The notes beneath the pieces were generated by a model that ran no database searches, was not told where the DNA came from, and worked only from the letters and a program-made list of their open reading frames with translations. DNA of 64,000 nt, taken from contig NC_090281.1 of NCBI RefSeq assembly GCF_037392515.1, positions 53,980,753-54,044,752 on the forward strand, in the 5' to 3' direction. Positions 11,939 to 23,900 of the stretch are shown here, one piece after another. Source of the stretch: Haliotis asinina. Its lineage: Eukaryota; Mollusca; Gastropoda; Lepetellida; Haliotidae. A program made the translations under genes and the position numbers. Position 1 is the stretch's first letter. Each line of letters opens with the position of its first letter.

Positions 11939-13714
11939 CTAAGAGAGAATGTAATCAAAGTAGAATTTATCTGCCTTGTCTTTCACACTTTGCCAACTCT
12001 CAGGACAAAAGTCGATTCTGTCAAGATGGTGTTGCCTTTCAGACCATACAAACAAATCACACCACTTCAAACCAGTCACTGCCAGCTGCATCTGGATCTG
12101 ATGATAGTAGTTTGATGTTATCTTAAGAGCAAGCTGGCCATTGTCTTTCCGGCTGAGGTAGGGCAGATCATGGAGGTCCTTGTTCCGCAGGTCTGGACAC
12201 TTCACCTCCAGTAGGCCAAAAGGAGGGTTGGACCTGGGGTCTAGCACCTTTCGGTCTGGAGAAGCAGCCATCCATGCTGCTCTGGGACTTATCACAATCC
12301 CACAGGGATATATATTCACATTGCCCTCCTTTACCTGAAACATCAACACACTATTTTTAAATACCACTATACGTGTACACCTCATTATTATGTATGTTGA
12401 TATTAGCCTCCTTATCTGAAATATTAACATACAATTTGAAGTACATGTACACATGCACATTACTTTAGTTGATCCATTAACACATATGAGTTAATCAGTT
12501 GGAAATGTTTACCTTCCCATATGTCTCTACTGCTACAGGTTCATTAGCAACACCCTCTCTCATTGCCTCTGTGAGGACGGTCCTTGAAGAAGATCTCAGC
12601 CTCTCTGCAAACTTCTCAGGTTCTGAAATATTACACACATTGGGGATTTGGGTCAAAACTTTTCTGTTAATGAAACTAAAGACAGAAAACCTGATGTAAG
12701 TAAGGTTTTTCTGTGTTTACCTTTCCTACGCTTTGAAATTTCTCCAACTTTGGAAGCTGTGACCCTGTGATGTCTGAGACGCACCCACTTCTTGTCCTGT
12801 GCCTGTAGTCTGGTGGCTCTCTCTATCTCCACAGCATCCTCCTGACTGACACTGAGGGAGTCTAGCAGGGTTGTCTGGCTGGCTGTCAGCACATTGCTGT
12901 AGTTGTTGTCCCCAATCTGCCCAACACTAAGGGGTAAGTCAGGATAAAATCCATCTACAATGTTTATCAGACAATTCCCAGATAACTTCTGTTGATGGCT
13001 GATGGTACTGCCCTTAAGAAACAGTCCAAAATTGGTTCTTACAAGAGGTGGTTCAGGCTCATCAGTCTGTGGAACTGTTGTTAATAATGACAAATCAGGA
13101 TAATTTAACTTGAGAGATGACAAAAACGGTTCCAACGGTGCAAGGGCAGACCTAATGGGGTTGTAGAGGGTTGATTTCACAGGCCGGTCCTCTCCATCAT
13201 TCTTGTAACCAGACACCTTTATCTCTGGTACAGACATACCGGCAATTTTATCCAGCCGAGGGATGTGCCATGTCTGTGGCATGGAGGTCTTGGCAACATC
13301 CCGTGGGATGGACTTCAATCCTCGCTGCTTATAGTGGGCCATCAGGTATAAAACACCTGTGGAAGAAAAAACATATTTTCAAACAATAGGAATGACAGAA
13401 TCAGATCCTGAGTTAAAAATACCCAGACATATATTAATATTATACATAGAACACGAAAGGAAACAGGAGGACCTGATTTCCGTGGAAAATTGCCATCCCT
13501 GATAGAAATAGGCTCATGACATACCTGTCACATGACCACAGCACTGGCTCTGACCTATAGCACAGTTGCAGCTGGCACTGACCACTCTGACCACTGGACT
13601 GATCTCTAAGGTGACCTGCATTTAATAGTACATGTACTTTTATGAAATGAATCAACTAGGCTATCACAATTAATAAGCACAAGTGAGACATTTAACAAAA
13701 TATGCATTCTCTCA

Positions 13715-13783
<69 letters not shown>

Positions 13784-14415
13784 TTTCCAGACAATATCAT
13801 GTACCCAACTTACAGTTACTTTATGTGGCGATTCATTTTTCTTCATGGAACGGTAACAGCCAGCTGTTATTACACAAGATGTGTCATCACATGATGCTGC
13901 AAGAAAACGATTACAAGTGAAAAAGGATACAAGACAAGAAAATAGAAATTACTTGGAATAATTTTATATGAATTTAACGTAATATGATCTGACAATTACG
14001 ACCTTGATTATTGACATGCTTGAATGTAGGTCACAGTAACATGTAAACATTGTAAATGTCATTAATCTAACTAAAAGAAGTCCCAAAAGAGCTTCTGCGT
14101 TGCACATCATAATAATTAACGCGTGTTCCGTATTTATACGATAACATGTTATGTGAAAATAAAAACATCTTCAGTCATAAATCGGCAATGACATAATGAC
14201 ATTGACAGCCAGTGCGATAGTTACCATTTACAGATGGAAATTGATGAATGAAACTTACTTCGCAAATTGAAAATGAAACCTTCACTGTAATATTTGAAGC
14301 CTTTGTTCAGTTGGGAAGTACCGGCACTTCTGCTGTTCATCTGAATATAAGTCTCCACGAAGGAAAAAGTGAGAGACGGTACAGCTGTCAGATCGCTTCC
14401 AGATTTCGTCGCCAT
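11939..14415 (-). CDS. SWIM-finger YqaJ-type nuclease of ISL2EU element
   Basis: Six minus-strand exons join in phase: 14259-14415, 13814-13896, 13525-13615, 12721-13356, 12513-12622 and 11939-12334. They give 490 aa. Exons 2-3 encode a SWIM-type zinc finger: a CYRSMKKNE strand, then CNC and a following CGH. A linker follows, then the YqaJ-like PD-(D/E)xK nuclease: VTASKVGEI helix, EPVAVETYG, SPDRK aspartate, LLEVKCP (E-x-K) and the QIQMQLAVTG helix. All nuclease signature residues are visible. YqaJ is related to phage lambda-type exonucleases. In ISL2EU elements this protein is the standard second gene; its precise step in transposition is not established as far as I know. A (CA)n microsatellite at 13717-13781 lies in the intron between exons 2 and 3. 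Confidence 0.9.
13717..13781. repeat. (CA)n microsatellite
   Basis: A pure CA run of about 65 bp within an intron of the YqaJ gene. The two long open frames across it are artefacts of the repeat. Confidence 0.97.
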
Positions 14416-14498
14416 CACGATTCGCAGATTTCGCGGGTATAACCTCGTTTTGATATCGGTCAAAGGTCACATGCATAAAAATTAAGAATGGTCTATTG
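14416..14498 (-). promoter_or_regulatory. Right terminal inverted repeat of ISL2EU element
   Basis: Inverted match to 8318-8386. It lies directly upstream of the YqaJ ATG (14415) on the minus strand and so probably carries that gene's promoter. The promoter role is an inference. Confidence 0.7.
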
Positions 14499-14566
14499 TA
14501 CATACTGTGGGTTGACGAAGTCGAAGAATAGGTTGACAAAGACTTCTTTCGTTGGTTACACAAGAC

Positions 14567-14709
14567 ATGGCAAACAAGTATACATGAATGAGGTGAGCGG
14601 ACTTCCAGCTGAAGCCCATGACGTTTCCTACGAGTGGTATAATCCTGCACGTGGTCGTTCCTACATCTACTACAGTCGGAATAAAATTAAAAGGACTCCA
14701 ATTTTTTAA
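14567..14709 (+). CDS. Possible terminal exon, unknown protein
   Basis: Just outside the transposon, a plus frame ends with residues rich in aromatic and charged positions (SYEWYNPARGRSYIYY) before TAA at 14709. It reads like genuine protein. A pyrimidine-rich stretch before 'acacaag' at about 14566 could be its acceptor. I do not recognise the family, and no partner exon is evident to the left. If the exon is real, the ISL2EU insertion may sit in the preceding intron. The overlapping minus frame is less protein-like. Confidence 0.3.
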
Positions 14710-14719
14710 CATTGATGTG

Positions 14720-15216
14720 AACATATGTATACAGTTTTTGCTAACCATGGACAGGCAAAGACTCAACAATGGACAGATTGAGAAACAATAGCACTTCCTC
14801 GTGCAGCTGATGTGATGACAGACACAGCCAAGGGGGAATTGACCAATAAAGGCCATGAATGTCATATACAGTAATTGATGGAAGTGGAACAGGGTGGCTG
14901 ACATGACAAATTTGTACACCGACGTGGTGATAGATTACGAATGCAGATTAAATAATAAGAAATTAGTCTGATATGGCTTGGCTATATAGTTTCCTTTTTC
15001 ATTCAGAAATGTTTATATGATTGCTGAATTAGAACTACAAGGCATTCTTGAGCTGGTTGCAGGTCATTACATAACAATTGCAAATTTCAAGCATCTGCAT
15101 TCAGCTTCATTAACCAGACATTAACCAGGTGATGATAATGAACACAATGTGCTGTCAGGCATTATCACTGTGCGCCCGTGTATATCCACCTTTAGTAAGG
15201 CTAAATAATAGCAAAA
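14720..15216. other. No gene recognised
   Basis: AT-rich sequence with no feature I can name. Confidence 0.5.
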
Positions 15217-15390
15217 ATGGGACCATGGGGTGGCCCAGTGGTTAAAGCATTCGCTTTGTTACAGTGTTCGCAGAAGACCCGGGTTTGATCCCCTACATGG
15301 GTACACTGTGTGAAGCCCATTTCTGGTGTCCCAGGCGTGAACTTGCTGGATTATTGCTAAAAGCGGCATAAGACTGCATTCACTTATTAA
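15217..15390 (+). repeat. tRNA-like SINE (family A), near full length
   Basis: Head ggtggcccagtggttaaagc, B-box-like gggtttgatcccc, body gaagcccatttctggtgtcc and tail attgctaaaagcggcataag are all present. Confidence 0.9.
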
Positions 15391-16630
15391 TAACAAAAAT
15401 ACTGGGTCTGAATTTCAATTAATTTATTAAGTCTCTATTGCCTAAACAATTGACATAAATTAGTGGTTTGGGTACACACATTTCAAGAATATTGTCTTAT
15501 CATCACAGCTCAGCAAACACATAAAACAGTGTAAGTCTTTTCATATTCTCATATTCTTGTATCCCAGTTCAAAGCAACCAAAAATACAAAATCAAAACTA
15601 TTCTCTGGGAACATGTAAGAATGAAACAAAAAGATTGCTCATATGCAGTCTGTTTAAAAAGATCCAGATTTGCCTCCTGATGAAACAAAGCTGCTGTAGA
15701 GCAAGGAGAGACAAAAACCAAAGAAAAGCAGAACATAATACAGTGAAAACTCTGAAGAAGAGCCAAACTAGTGACAATAACTGTCAATGTGTTTTGTAAT
15801 AGCACAGAGAATATAGATGTTTATAATATAGATGTTTGAAAGAAAGTGATAATTATTTGGAATATACATAAAAATCACTACCAGATGTAGCAATGACAAA
15901 AAACAAAACAAAGGAAAATGGTACAGTTACAATGTAAAGTGTTGTAATATAATTGAGTTTTATCAGGTCATGGCTTATGTGAGCATCTTCTTCACCAAAA
16001 AGGCTTTAACAAAAATTATAATTCTTTTATTAAAAGATGGAAATAGCATGTATATTTTCATAACATGTATTATTATTGAAACTGAATATGTACAATTTAT
16101 TAAAATACTGAATAAGAAACAAGTCATCTTAACTTTATCCAATCCATTAGTGTATCAAAAAAACAATATTTGTTTTTGTAAATATTGAAAATATCTTATT
16201 TGTCTAATGCTGTTCCTATCACAGTTGATCAGTTCACCATAACATGATCATATGACAAAGAGTTAAGGCTGTCTTTTTGCCATATAGAAGTGTGTTTACC
16301 AACAGCATGATGTGGTTTGGAAAATAGAGTATTTCTATGAAAACATCTTCAAGAGTTTTATTATTGGAGGCAGGATCTTGCCCAAATTGCAGCATGGTAC
16401 CTCTATAGCTAGCAATTATAGTCCCAGCACTGTTCCACTGCCATAAAATGCAGAAATAGACCAGTTTGTCCTCTATGTCGTGTCATGCATTATGTCCTGT
16501 ATATTATATGATGGGCATTTATGACTTCAGAGCAAATACATGACGCACCATTGATTAATAGTGCTCTCCTTAAATATGGATTTATTCTGTATTAGTGAGG
16601 TTAAATGTAGTTTAACATTTCACACATTTG
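15391..16630. other. No gene recognised
   Basis: Strongly AT-rich. Open frames at 15557-15799 and 15970-16188 have low-complexity, untranslated-looking composition. Confidence 0.5.
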
Positions 16631-16639
16631 ACAACAGAG

Positions 16640-16910
16640 ATGCGTGTGTATGTGTGGCGCTGCTAGTACACAGCCCAGACTTAGACTGGTTTTATAGTGC
16701 TATCTCACTGAGATACCATGCCACAGTTAAGCATGAAGACCCTACTCAGACACATTACACTGACCCCGAGCTGACCGGTCCTTGTTAAACCCATTAATGC
16801 CAGGCCATATTTCAATGTGCTTTGGTATGACGTAGATGAGGATCAAACCTGTGACCTCTCAAGGTGGATGCTCTAAGCACTACACCTCAGAGGTGGTCTG
16901 TTCTGTATTA
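16640..16910 (-). repeat. tRNA-derived SINE, third family
   Basis: On the minus strand it opens with a tRNA-like A box (gtgtagtgcttagagcatcc), then a B box (ggtttgatcc) and catctacgtcataccaaag. It ends with tctcagtgagatagcactat. It resembles widespread molluscan tRNA-derived SINEs and differs from families A and B in body and tail. Confidence 0.6.
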
Positions 16911-18380
16911 GAGAACATATAATGTCATTGGCATCAATTCTTGATAGGCTCAGTTATTATATATGAAAATTTATATTTTACTGTAATAATGAAGTTTTAT
17001 TATAGATCCTCATGTCAAGTTAGAATAATGCTTTCTTGTAACATATTTTTGTTACACTCAAACTTCTAAAATGGCCAGAAAAATTACATCGAAATGATTC
17101 TGTCAGTTTTGAAATGTTTGACATGAACGCCTGATCCTGCCAGTGAAATGCCTAAAACTCTGGAACCAAAAGATTCCCTTACTCACCTGATTTTAGATGT
17201 GGAATTTTAAACATTTACATTATTAAATGGTGAAGAGAGAATGCATGAATGGACACAAAAAGTTAACCAACATTAAAAATATTTCATAGCAGAATATGAA
17301 ATCACATGCAAATAGAAACCATATTATATACATCTTCCAGGTGGGATAGACAAAAAAATATGTTTTCAGTATTGCTGCCACGGTGGAAATGTTTGAAATC
17401 AAACCAGGTTTTGGTGGGCTTTTCATAAAAGGTTTCAACATGTAGACCTTAAAATTTTAAAGACAGTGTCATTATTGTGAATTACTGACAGATGGATGCC
17501 CTTAATTGTCATTCAACACAAATGCTCTATTCACTTGACCTTCATTTCAGGTTAGCAAACAGAAAGCTGAGAATATTATACGTACAGTTTACCTTTAAAG
17601 TCCTGTATGGGACTGACAACAAGAGAACCAAACATGATGGGCAATTCCTGAATCAAAGTTTACTTTACTCTGATATATGGCATGACAAATTACCATAGTC
17701 CTCTTTAACTTCTCTGAGAGGTACATGACAACATTAAGTAAACATGACGGCAATCTTAGTCTTTACGACTGTTGTGATACACAAATTCCATCACCATTTT
17801 TCACATAATTTGGTGACAAGGCACAATCCTGAGCATGTTTAACAGCAAATGGATAATTAAGAGTACACATGTAATGTCATAACACAGGAAACCTTTTAAA
17901 AGATGCAACGAACAGGAAATTTCTAACTGCATTTCCATTTTCAACTCAACATTGCTTTTCAACAAAATGTAAATTCACACTGATCATGTTGACAACATCA
18001 TCTAGTCTACTCAAAAGAAAAGACAGACATCTCAATCGTGACATTAGTCATAGCAAAATGAAAGAATCAAGTGATCCTAAACTACTTTTGAGTAATATAT
18101 ATTAGCATGTATAGTACAAATTTAAGTATGAAAATATAAAGTAAAAACAGAATACAAAACAAAACTTCAATTTCCAATTATGCATTATTATGATTTGTTT
18201 TGTTAAAGTTCTTATTTCAAGCCAACACCAAAAAACATTTTATATCACAATACCTCATGGTACACAAATCTGTTCAACAAGAATTACAGCAATACTAGAT
18301 GCAACATCAACCAGGGTGATGAGGAAAATCTTGTGAAAGAGTATGTCATGGCATGACATTAAGCATGGTAAAAAGAAGGA
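16911..18380. other. No gene recognised
   Basis: AT-rich, only short non-descript open frames. Confidence 0.5.
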
Positions 18381-18398
18381 AGCAAGTAATCAAAAGAG

Positions 18399-18828
18399 TG
18401 AAGCAGATGGCTTTTTGGCAACTTTTTAATCACTCGGTATGAATTAACCACAAGTTTTTTACAAGCATTTTCCATCCTGGAAGCGAGGTAGGGGGCGAAC
18501 CATCCGATTTAGTATGTACCACAACGCTCGCTTTGCACACACAAACAACCCATTTAGCACAAACTACGGGGTCAGTTGGAAATCTGTGCATATTGACCCC
18601 AAAGAGTAACACAACAATTCGGCATGTCTTTGTTGACGGCGAAAAATCAGCAAAATGGCGACCTTCTTCCACATTTTCTGTACAACTAGCTGAAAATCGT
18701 TCCTATGACATCACTGCAGGGCTCTGGTGACAGAGTTAGATAATGCGTCTGTGGTTTCGTTGGCGGGTGAGAGTGAAGCAGATGACTTTTTGGCAACTTG
18801 TAATCGCTCAGTATGAATTCACCACATT
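18399..18828. repeat. Direct repeats flanking a GC-richer block
   Basis: A ~55-bp segment containing gtgaagcagatggctttttg gcaac recurs at 18399-18455 and 18774-18828 in the same orientation with a few changes. The 320 bp between them are clearly GC-richer than the surroundings. This could be a small unnamed element or a partial duplication. Confidence 0.55.
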
Positions 18829-18860
18829 TTTTAAAGAATGAGTTTGGTGTTCCGCTTAAT

Positions 18861-19500
18861 ACTAACCACAAGTCTTTCATATGTAATGGTTAAAAGAGTA
18901 CAAAGTTGAGTGAATTCGTTCTCTAGCTACTATACAAAACATACAAAACACATCCTCAACATCCCCAGCAGCTTTACACACAAAATGAAACAATTACATC
19001 TTCATGGAAGAGTGAATTCAAATATACACACAATGCTGAAACATGGACAAGTTACTGAGGTGAAGTCAACAAACAACAATTTCTTTGCTAGGGCGATGAT
19101 GATGTAACAGTCAAACACTAAGGTTGTTTAAACAACAGCACTCTCATTATGACAATTGTGGGCACAAACAGCACTAAAATATAAATATGACTAAAAAAAC
19201 ATTCCAAAACTGCAATAAGAACAAAATGAAAAATGCAAGACATTTTGTAAACATCTGATAAAAACTATTGCATTTGTAAACCAGTAAAGCACAAAGTCAC
19301 TGAAACTGAGATGAAATCTCCCAGCTGTGGATGACAACTGTCAAAGGTTTCATCCTGGTAAACAACAAGTTATCAAAATTGGGCACAACCTTTTAACATC
19401 AGTCACAGGGAGGATGGGGTCAGAGTGTAAATGTGAATGGTGCATATGCTTTCAGAATCTTTTTGAAGAGTAATATGGCATTAACAGATGCAACAAGACC
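18861..19500. other. No gene recognised
   Basis: AT-rich. The short open frame at 18910-19107 has no resemblance. Confidence 0.5.
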
Positions 19501-19504
19501 TCTA

Positions 19505-19765
19505 AACTGGGTTGGTTGCTTGGTTGGTTTGTTATTTAATGCCACACACAGCAATACTCAAGCTATATGGTGATTGTCTTTAAATAATCAAGTTTGGACC
19601 AGACGATCCAGTGATCTTGATCTAAAATGCAAGTGGAATACGTTGATAGTCAATCAAGTCAGCAAGTTTGACCACCCAATCCCTTTAGTTGCCTTTTAAG
19701 ACAAGCATTGGTTCCTGAAGACCAATTCTAACCTGGATCTTCACATGTCTCAAACTGGTGCTGAG
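19505..19765 (-). repeat. SINE family B, diverged
   Basis: Minus orientation: tatttaatgccacacacagc, caagtttggaccagacgatc, gtcagcaagtttgaccaccc and gcattggttcctgaagacc are in the expected order. Confidence 0.75.
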
Positions 19766-19946
19766 GAAAGGATCAGTTACTGTCACTTCCTGATAACATT
19801 TTGACAACATGTTCTGAACATTGTTCAGAAAATGCTGGTATTTAATATGCATAGACTAGGTCAAATGAACATCAAATAAGGTCTCAGAGCCATAATATTC
19901 TAAACCTATGCACATTGTGTCTGAGCACAACAGAAAAATACAATTA

Positions 19947-20112
19947 GGAGATAAACATACTGCATTTGAAAATCAGAGGTATATAATGAAATTATAATAG
20001 CTCTAAATGTCAGTTAAAACTGAACATATAACGTGAGGTTTTAAATGAAAATTTAGAGCAATTATAATTTTGTTATGTACCTCTGATTTTCAAACACAAT
20101 ACGTTTATCTCC
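19947..20112. mobile_element. Hairpin MITE (about 62-bp inverted repeats)
   Basis: The left arm starts ggagataaacatactgcatt and runs through gaaaatcagaggtatata to agctctaaat. The right arm is its reverse complement with a few mismatches. A loop of about 45 bp separates them. Total 166 bp, no coding capacity. It is a non-autonomous element whose superfamily I cannot assign. Confidence 0.8.
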
Positions 20113-20540
20113 ATTCTACCATAACCATGATATTAAGATTTAAAAAATACATACTGTCTTGGGAAATCAGACGTATGTAACATGATTATATACCACAGAA
20201 TGACTCTGATTAACTAATCACAACCCAGTATTTACTGAAGTTATGTTAGAATGAAGAATTTGAACAAATCTTCAGTGGTACTCAAACCGTTCTCAATAAT
20301 ACATAAAAAATCAATCAGGACATCTAATTCATGATAAATGATGGTAAATAAACAATGAACCACATATTGCTCTTGGGAAAATAACACAGAATCCTGGTTT
20401 AACATGAGAAGTAAATCCTTCCAAAGTATGAATCCTAATGACCATAATTATCCCTTCTGCCATTGTACTCCTCGCTAAACATCCAAGATTTTAAGATTGT
20501 AACAGAACGGCAGGAACACAATTTCCATCTGTTCAGAATC
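20113..20540. other. No gene recognised
   Basis: AT-rich sequence. A short stretch near 20,155-20,180 (gggaaatcagacgtatgtaa) resembles part of the MITE arm. Confidence 0.4.
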
Positions 20541-20790
20541 GGTGAGGAGTTTAGTTTCACACTGCTCTAAGCAATATTTCAGTTATATGAGGACTGTCTG
20601 TAAACTATCATGTCTGGACCAGACAATCCATTGATTAACAGCATAAGCATCAATCTATGAAATTGGGATACAATGACATGTGTCAACCAATTCAGAAACC
20701 CTGACCACCCAATCCTGATCACCTCTTACGACAAGTATGGGTTACTGAACATCAAATATTCTATCCAAATCTTCACAAGTGTTCAGCATT
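20540..20790 (-). repeat. SINE family B
   Basis: Minus orientation: gtttagtttcacactgctct, catgtctggaccagacaatc, ggatacaatgacatgtgtca and accacccaatcctgatcacc. Confidence 0.8.
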
Positions 20791-20947
20791 AGTCATGGAA
20801 AGATGTCTCTAAGTTGAAATGGGTCAGCTAGCAAATCATGGCACATGTGCCACATGTAAATGTAATATAACTGTGATATGGTCACATCTCCAAGATGTAG
20901 CCTGCTGCCTTCATTACATTCAGTCATACCATCTGAAGTCAAACTAT

Positions 20948-23900
20948 CTATGTCCGGTCTCCCAGGAGTTCAGACTTTGCATTTGCCAGCTCCTCCAGTT
21001 TTCTTTCAAAGGAGTTCTTCTCCCTCTTGTCCTGAAAACAAGATTCAGAAACTTTCATTACCACAGCCACTCAACACATTAATGTTAAACAATGTGTGCA
21101 ATGAGGGCAAATATCAGAGGCTCAATCTGAAACCATGTTACAGACATACTTGTCACTCTGCCTTAAAGGAGAATTCTAACAATTTTTTTCCATTGGGTAA
21201 AAACATCAAAAGTCACTTTCTGTGATTAACACTGCGCAAAAACTTGAGCAAAATGCAACACTTAAAAAACGCACTAGAAAAAGACCAGATAAAACCTTTT
21301 CAGCTCCAGCTCAATTACTTGCTGAATCATAGGGGTAATTCTCATATGTAGGGTTAGGGTGGAGACAATTTTTCATTGAAATGTTTTGAATTTGAAGATT
21401 AACAGGCATGTTAACATTCAGTGTACTCTCTACTTTATTTATTTCATACTCACAGACTTTGAAAGCTTTTTCTTTTGTCCCAGTTCTTGGAGCTGCTTCA
21501 AACATTGTGCCATCTCAGCCTCTATCTCCTGAAGTTTCAGAGTGTAGATCTCATGGCCACGTTGGAAAGATGGTCTTGGGAACGGCTCTCTGCCTTCAAC
21601 CACAGACTCTTCCCCATTGGATGGGTTGTCAATGGTGATATCATAGGCCTTTGGACCAGACCAACTGAAACCAAGAACAAAGTAGACCCTCTTCTGCCAC
21701 ATGCTCCTTTTCATTGTTGGCAGTGATGTCTGGATTGTGATGTGGAATTTGTTTCCACCAGGAAGCTGGAGTTGAACCTGAACTTCCTGTCCACCCACGA
21801 GCAAAGTGCCTTCCAGGCGCTGGAATCTCCGTTTTGCTTTGTCAGACTGCCAGTATTCATTGTCACGCATTCTTGCCCCTTTACTCAGGAGTTCCTTCTG
21901 ATATACAACTTCTGACAATCCAACACCTTTTCCAAGGAAGAAAAGTGTGGTATCTTTCCTCTTGGAGAACTGTTCCAAATCACGATGTTTAGGATAATTT
22001 GTAAAAAATGCTTCCTTCCATCGGTACAAAGCTTCTTTTATTCTGACTTCAGAGCAGAGATTGAATCCCTTTGCTCTCCTGCTGTCTGTAGGGAGGTGAA
22101 AGAGAACCAGGTACAGGAATGTCTCTAAATATGGTCGGTATTCTGGCTGCTTGGCATTGTACAACCTGTTGCTCCATTCTAAAATATTTGAATATGGAAT
22201 TGATTCAGTCTTTGAAGAACCAGCAACATGAAGGGCAATAACTGTGTTCAGTATTGTGACCAAATCAAAACCTGTGCAGCTTTCAGAATTGACATTTTCT
22301 TTCATCAGGTCATAAACTGTGACCAGACTTACTTCCCAATCATATTCTTCATACTTCAAACCAAGAGCCCCTTGTAGGGAAGTTACACCCATTCTCCGGG
22401 CACGTCGTCTTCTATATTCACATGCATCTTCAATACTGAGAGATTCTGGTACCTCATCTGAGTCCTCTCCAAAGTGGGTATTTAAATTTTCTTTCAGCAA
22501 AATCAGTGTTTTTCTGTCAAATGACCAGTCGGGCCTGTATTCCTCCCTTGCATCACCTTTCAACTGCACCATCTCATCCTCCAGCTTCCGTATCACTCTA
22601 AAAGCTGATTCACCCAGTGATTTCATCATCCCTTCTTCATCCCTATCCAAAAATGAGAAGGAGTCAGGCTTGTAAGATTGATCAACAAGAAACTTGTGAA
22701 GATCTTCTCCACCCGTGAAGCTCTCAAAGTGACAAAATGTATTCAGTAGGCAGAAGATGACCCTCAGTTCTCCAAGGTAGCCACCATGATTTGTCATCAA
22801 ACTTTTCTCAGTTTCACTAAGACTTTGCTCTTTTCTAAAAATTTCCATGGCCTTTTTAGCAATTTCAATGATCTCACCAGCATCTTCATTTCTGATTTTC
22901 ATTCCTTTCTTGGCCCTGTCATAGTGATCCAACAACTGTTGTTTATACACCTGTCCATACGTATCCCACAAGAATGAGTTCTTAGGACGACTTTTTGTTG
23001 CAATTCTGGCATACTTCTCAGCTTCAGACCAGTTGCTTGTGTGGATGTAGAATCGTGCTATCTGCTGAGCTATCATTGGGTCTTCAGTCTTCCTGAAAAC
23101 TTCAATGCAAATTTCAGCTGCTTTGTCAGCTCCTTCAGATTTGTCGATATCCAAAATAAGTTGTGAAAACTTGGCAAGTCTTCCACCTTTCTGCATGACC
23201 CTTTTTTTCACAAGATTCTTGATGATATTCAGTAGTTTGTAAGTGCTAGCATTTTCACAGTCAAATATTGATGAGGAAAGAAGCTCAAGCATGATTTCAC
23301 TGGTCTGAAGGTTATTTTGCCTCAGAATGTAGTCAAGGATTTCCTTTGCTAGCAGATTACTGGTGATCCGAATAGTCTTTATATGCGTTCCATGGACACC
23401 TCTTTGTGATGATTCATTCACCAACACACGCAATGATGTGCTCATAGTTGTTTCCCATCCTTTTCCCCTTGACCCGCTTTTCTCTAATATTCCAAACTGC
23501 ACTATCCTTTTATGCTTTGATTGCATTCCAATGATCGGGTCAAAAGCAGAAATGGGAATTGTTTGAAAATCGCCATCATATGCATTGATCAAGGAGAGGA
23601 ATCTTAGAAGTGTTGATTCTTTGGTGTCATCAATTTCCCTCATGAATTCTTTGACAGTTCTCTTGATGTAGGCAGGGTCAAAGTTCGTCTTCAGGATGTT
23701 GAACGAAATCAGGAGTTTGGGATCAACCTTTTTATCTTCATGGAATTTCTTTTCCAAAGAGTCATATTTCTTCTGAAACCATTCCATTTCCCATTTCTGA
23801 AGTTCATGCTTCAGGACAACCTTGTGTCCCTCATGAGACCTTGTCAGGTTCACACCTCTTCTACACCAGAGGACAACACAGAATACTTTAAAGTATTCTT

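Larger units (their letters stand above)
8318..14498. mobile_element. ISL2EU-type DNA transposon with two genes
   Basis: The two ends are near-identical inverted repeats of about 60 bp: left 8322-8381, right 14434-14495. Both read ttatgcatgtgacctttgac... and then aacgaggttatacccgc inward. Between them lie a THAP/DDE transposase on + and a SWIM/YqaJ nuclease on -, convergent. This two-protein layout is the known hallmark of ISL2EU elements, in the PIF/Harbinger-IS5-related group. Each start codon falls within about 20 bp of the inner edge of an inverted repeat. A clean target duplication is not visible: the bases just outside are 'at' on the left and 'gt' on the right, so the exact termini are uncertain by a few bases. 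The right half contains a (CA)n tract in an intron. The element looks complete and not long inserted. Confidence 0.88.

Noticed and set aside
13606-13920. Open frames of Thr/His and Cys/Val repeats
   Set aside because: They are translations of the (CA)n microsatellite inside a YqaJ-gene intron.
14482-14919. 145-codon minus-strand frame beyond the transposon
   Set aside because: Composition is not protein-like and it overlaps the better plus-strand candidate and the transposon end.
18399-18828. Solo or paired LTRs
   Set aside because: The direct repeats are only about 55 bp, with no primer-binding site, polypurine tract or coding remnant between them.
21439-21453. In-frame stop at 21439 as the end of the SAMD9-like protein
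   Set aside because: A good donor (gtgagt) precedes it, and an in-phase coiled-coil exon with its own stop lies at 20948-21031.
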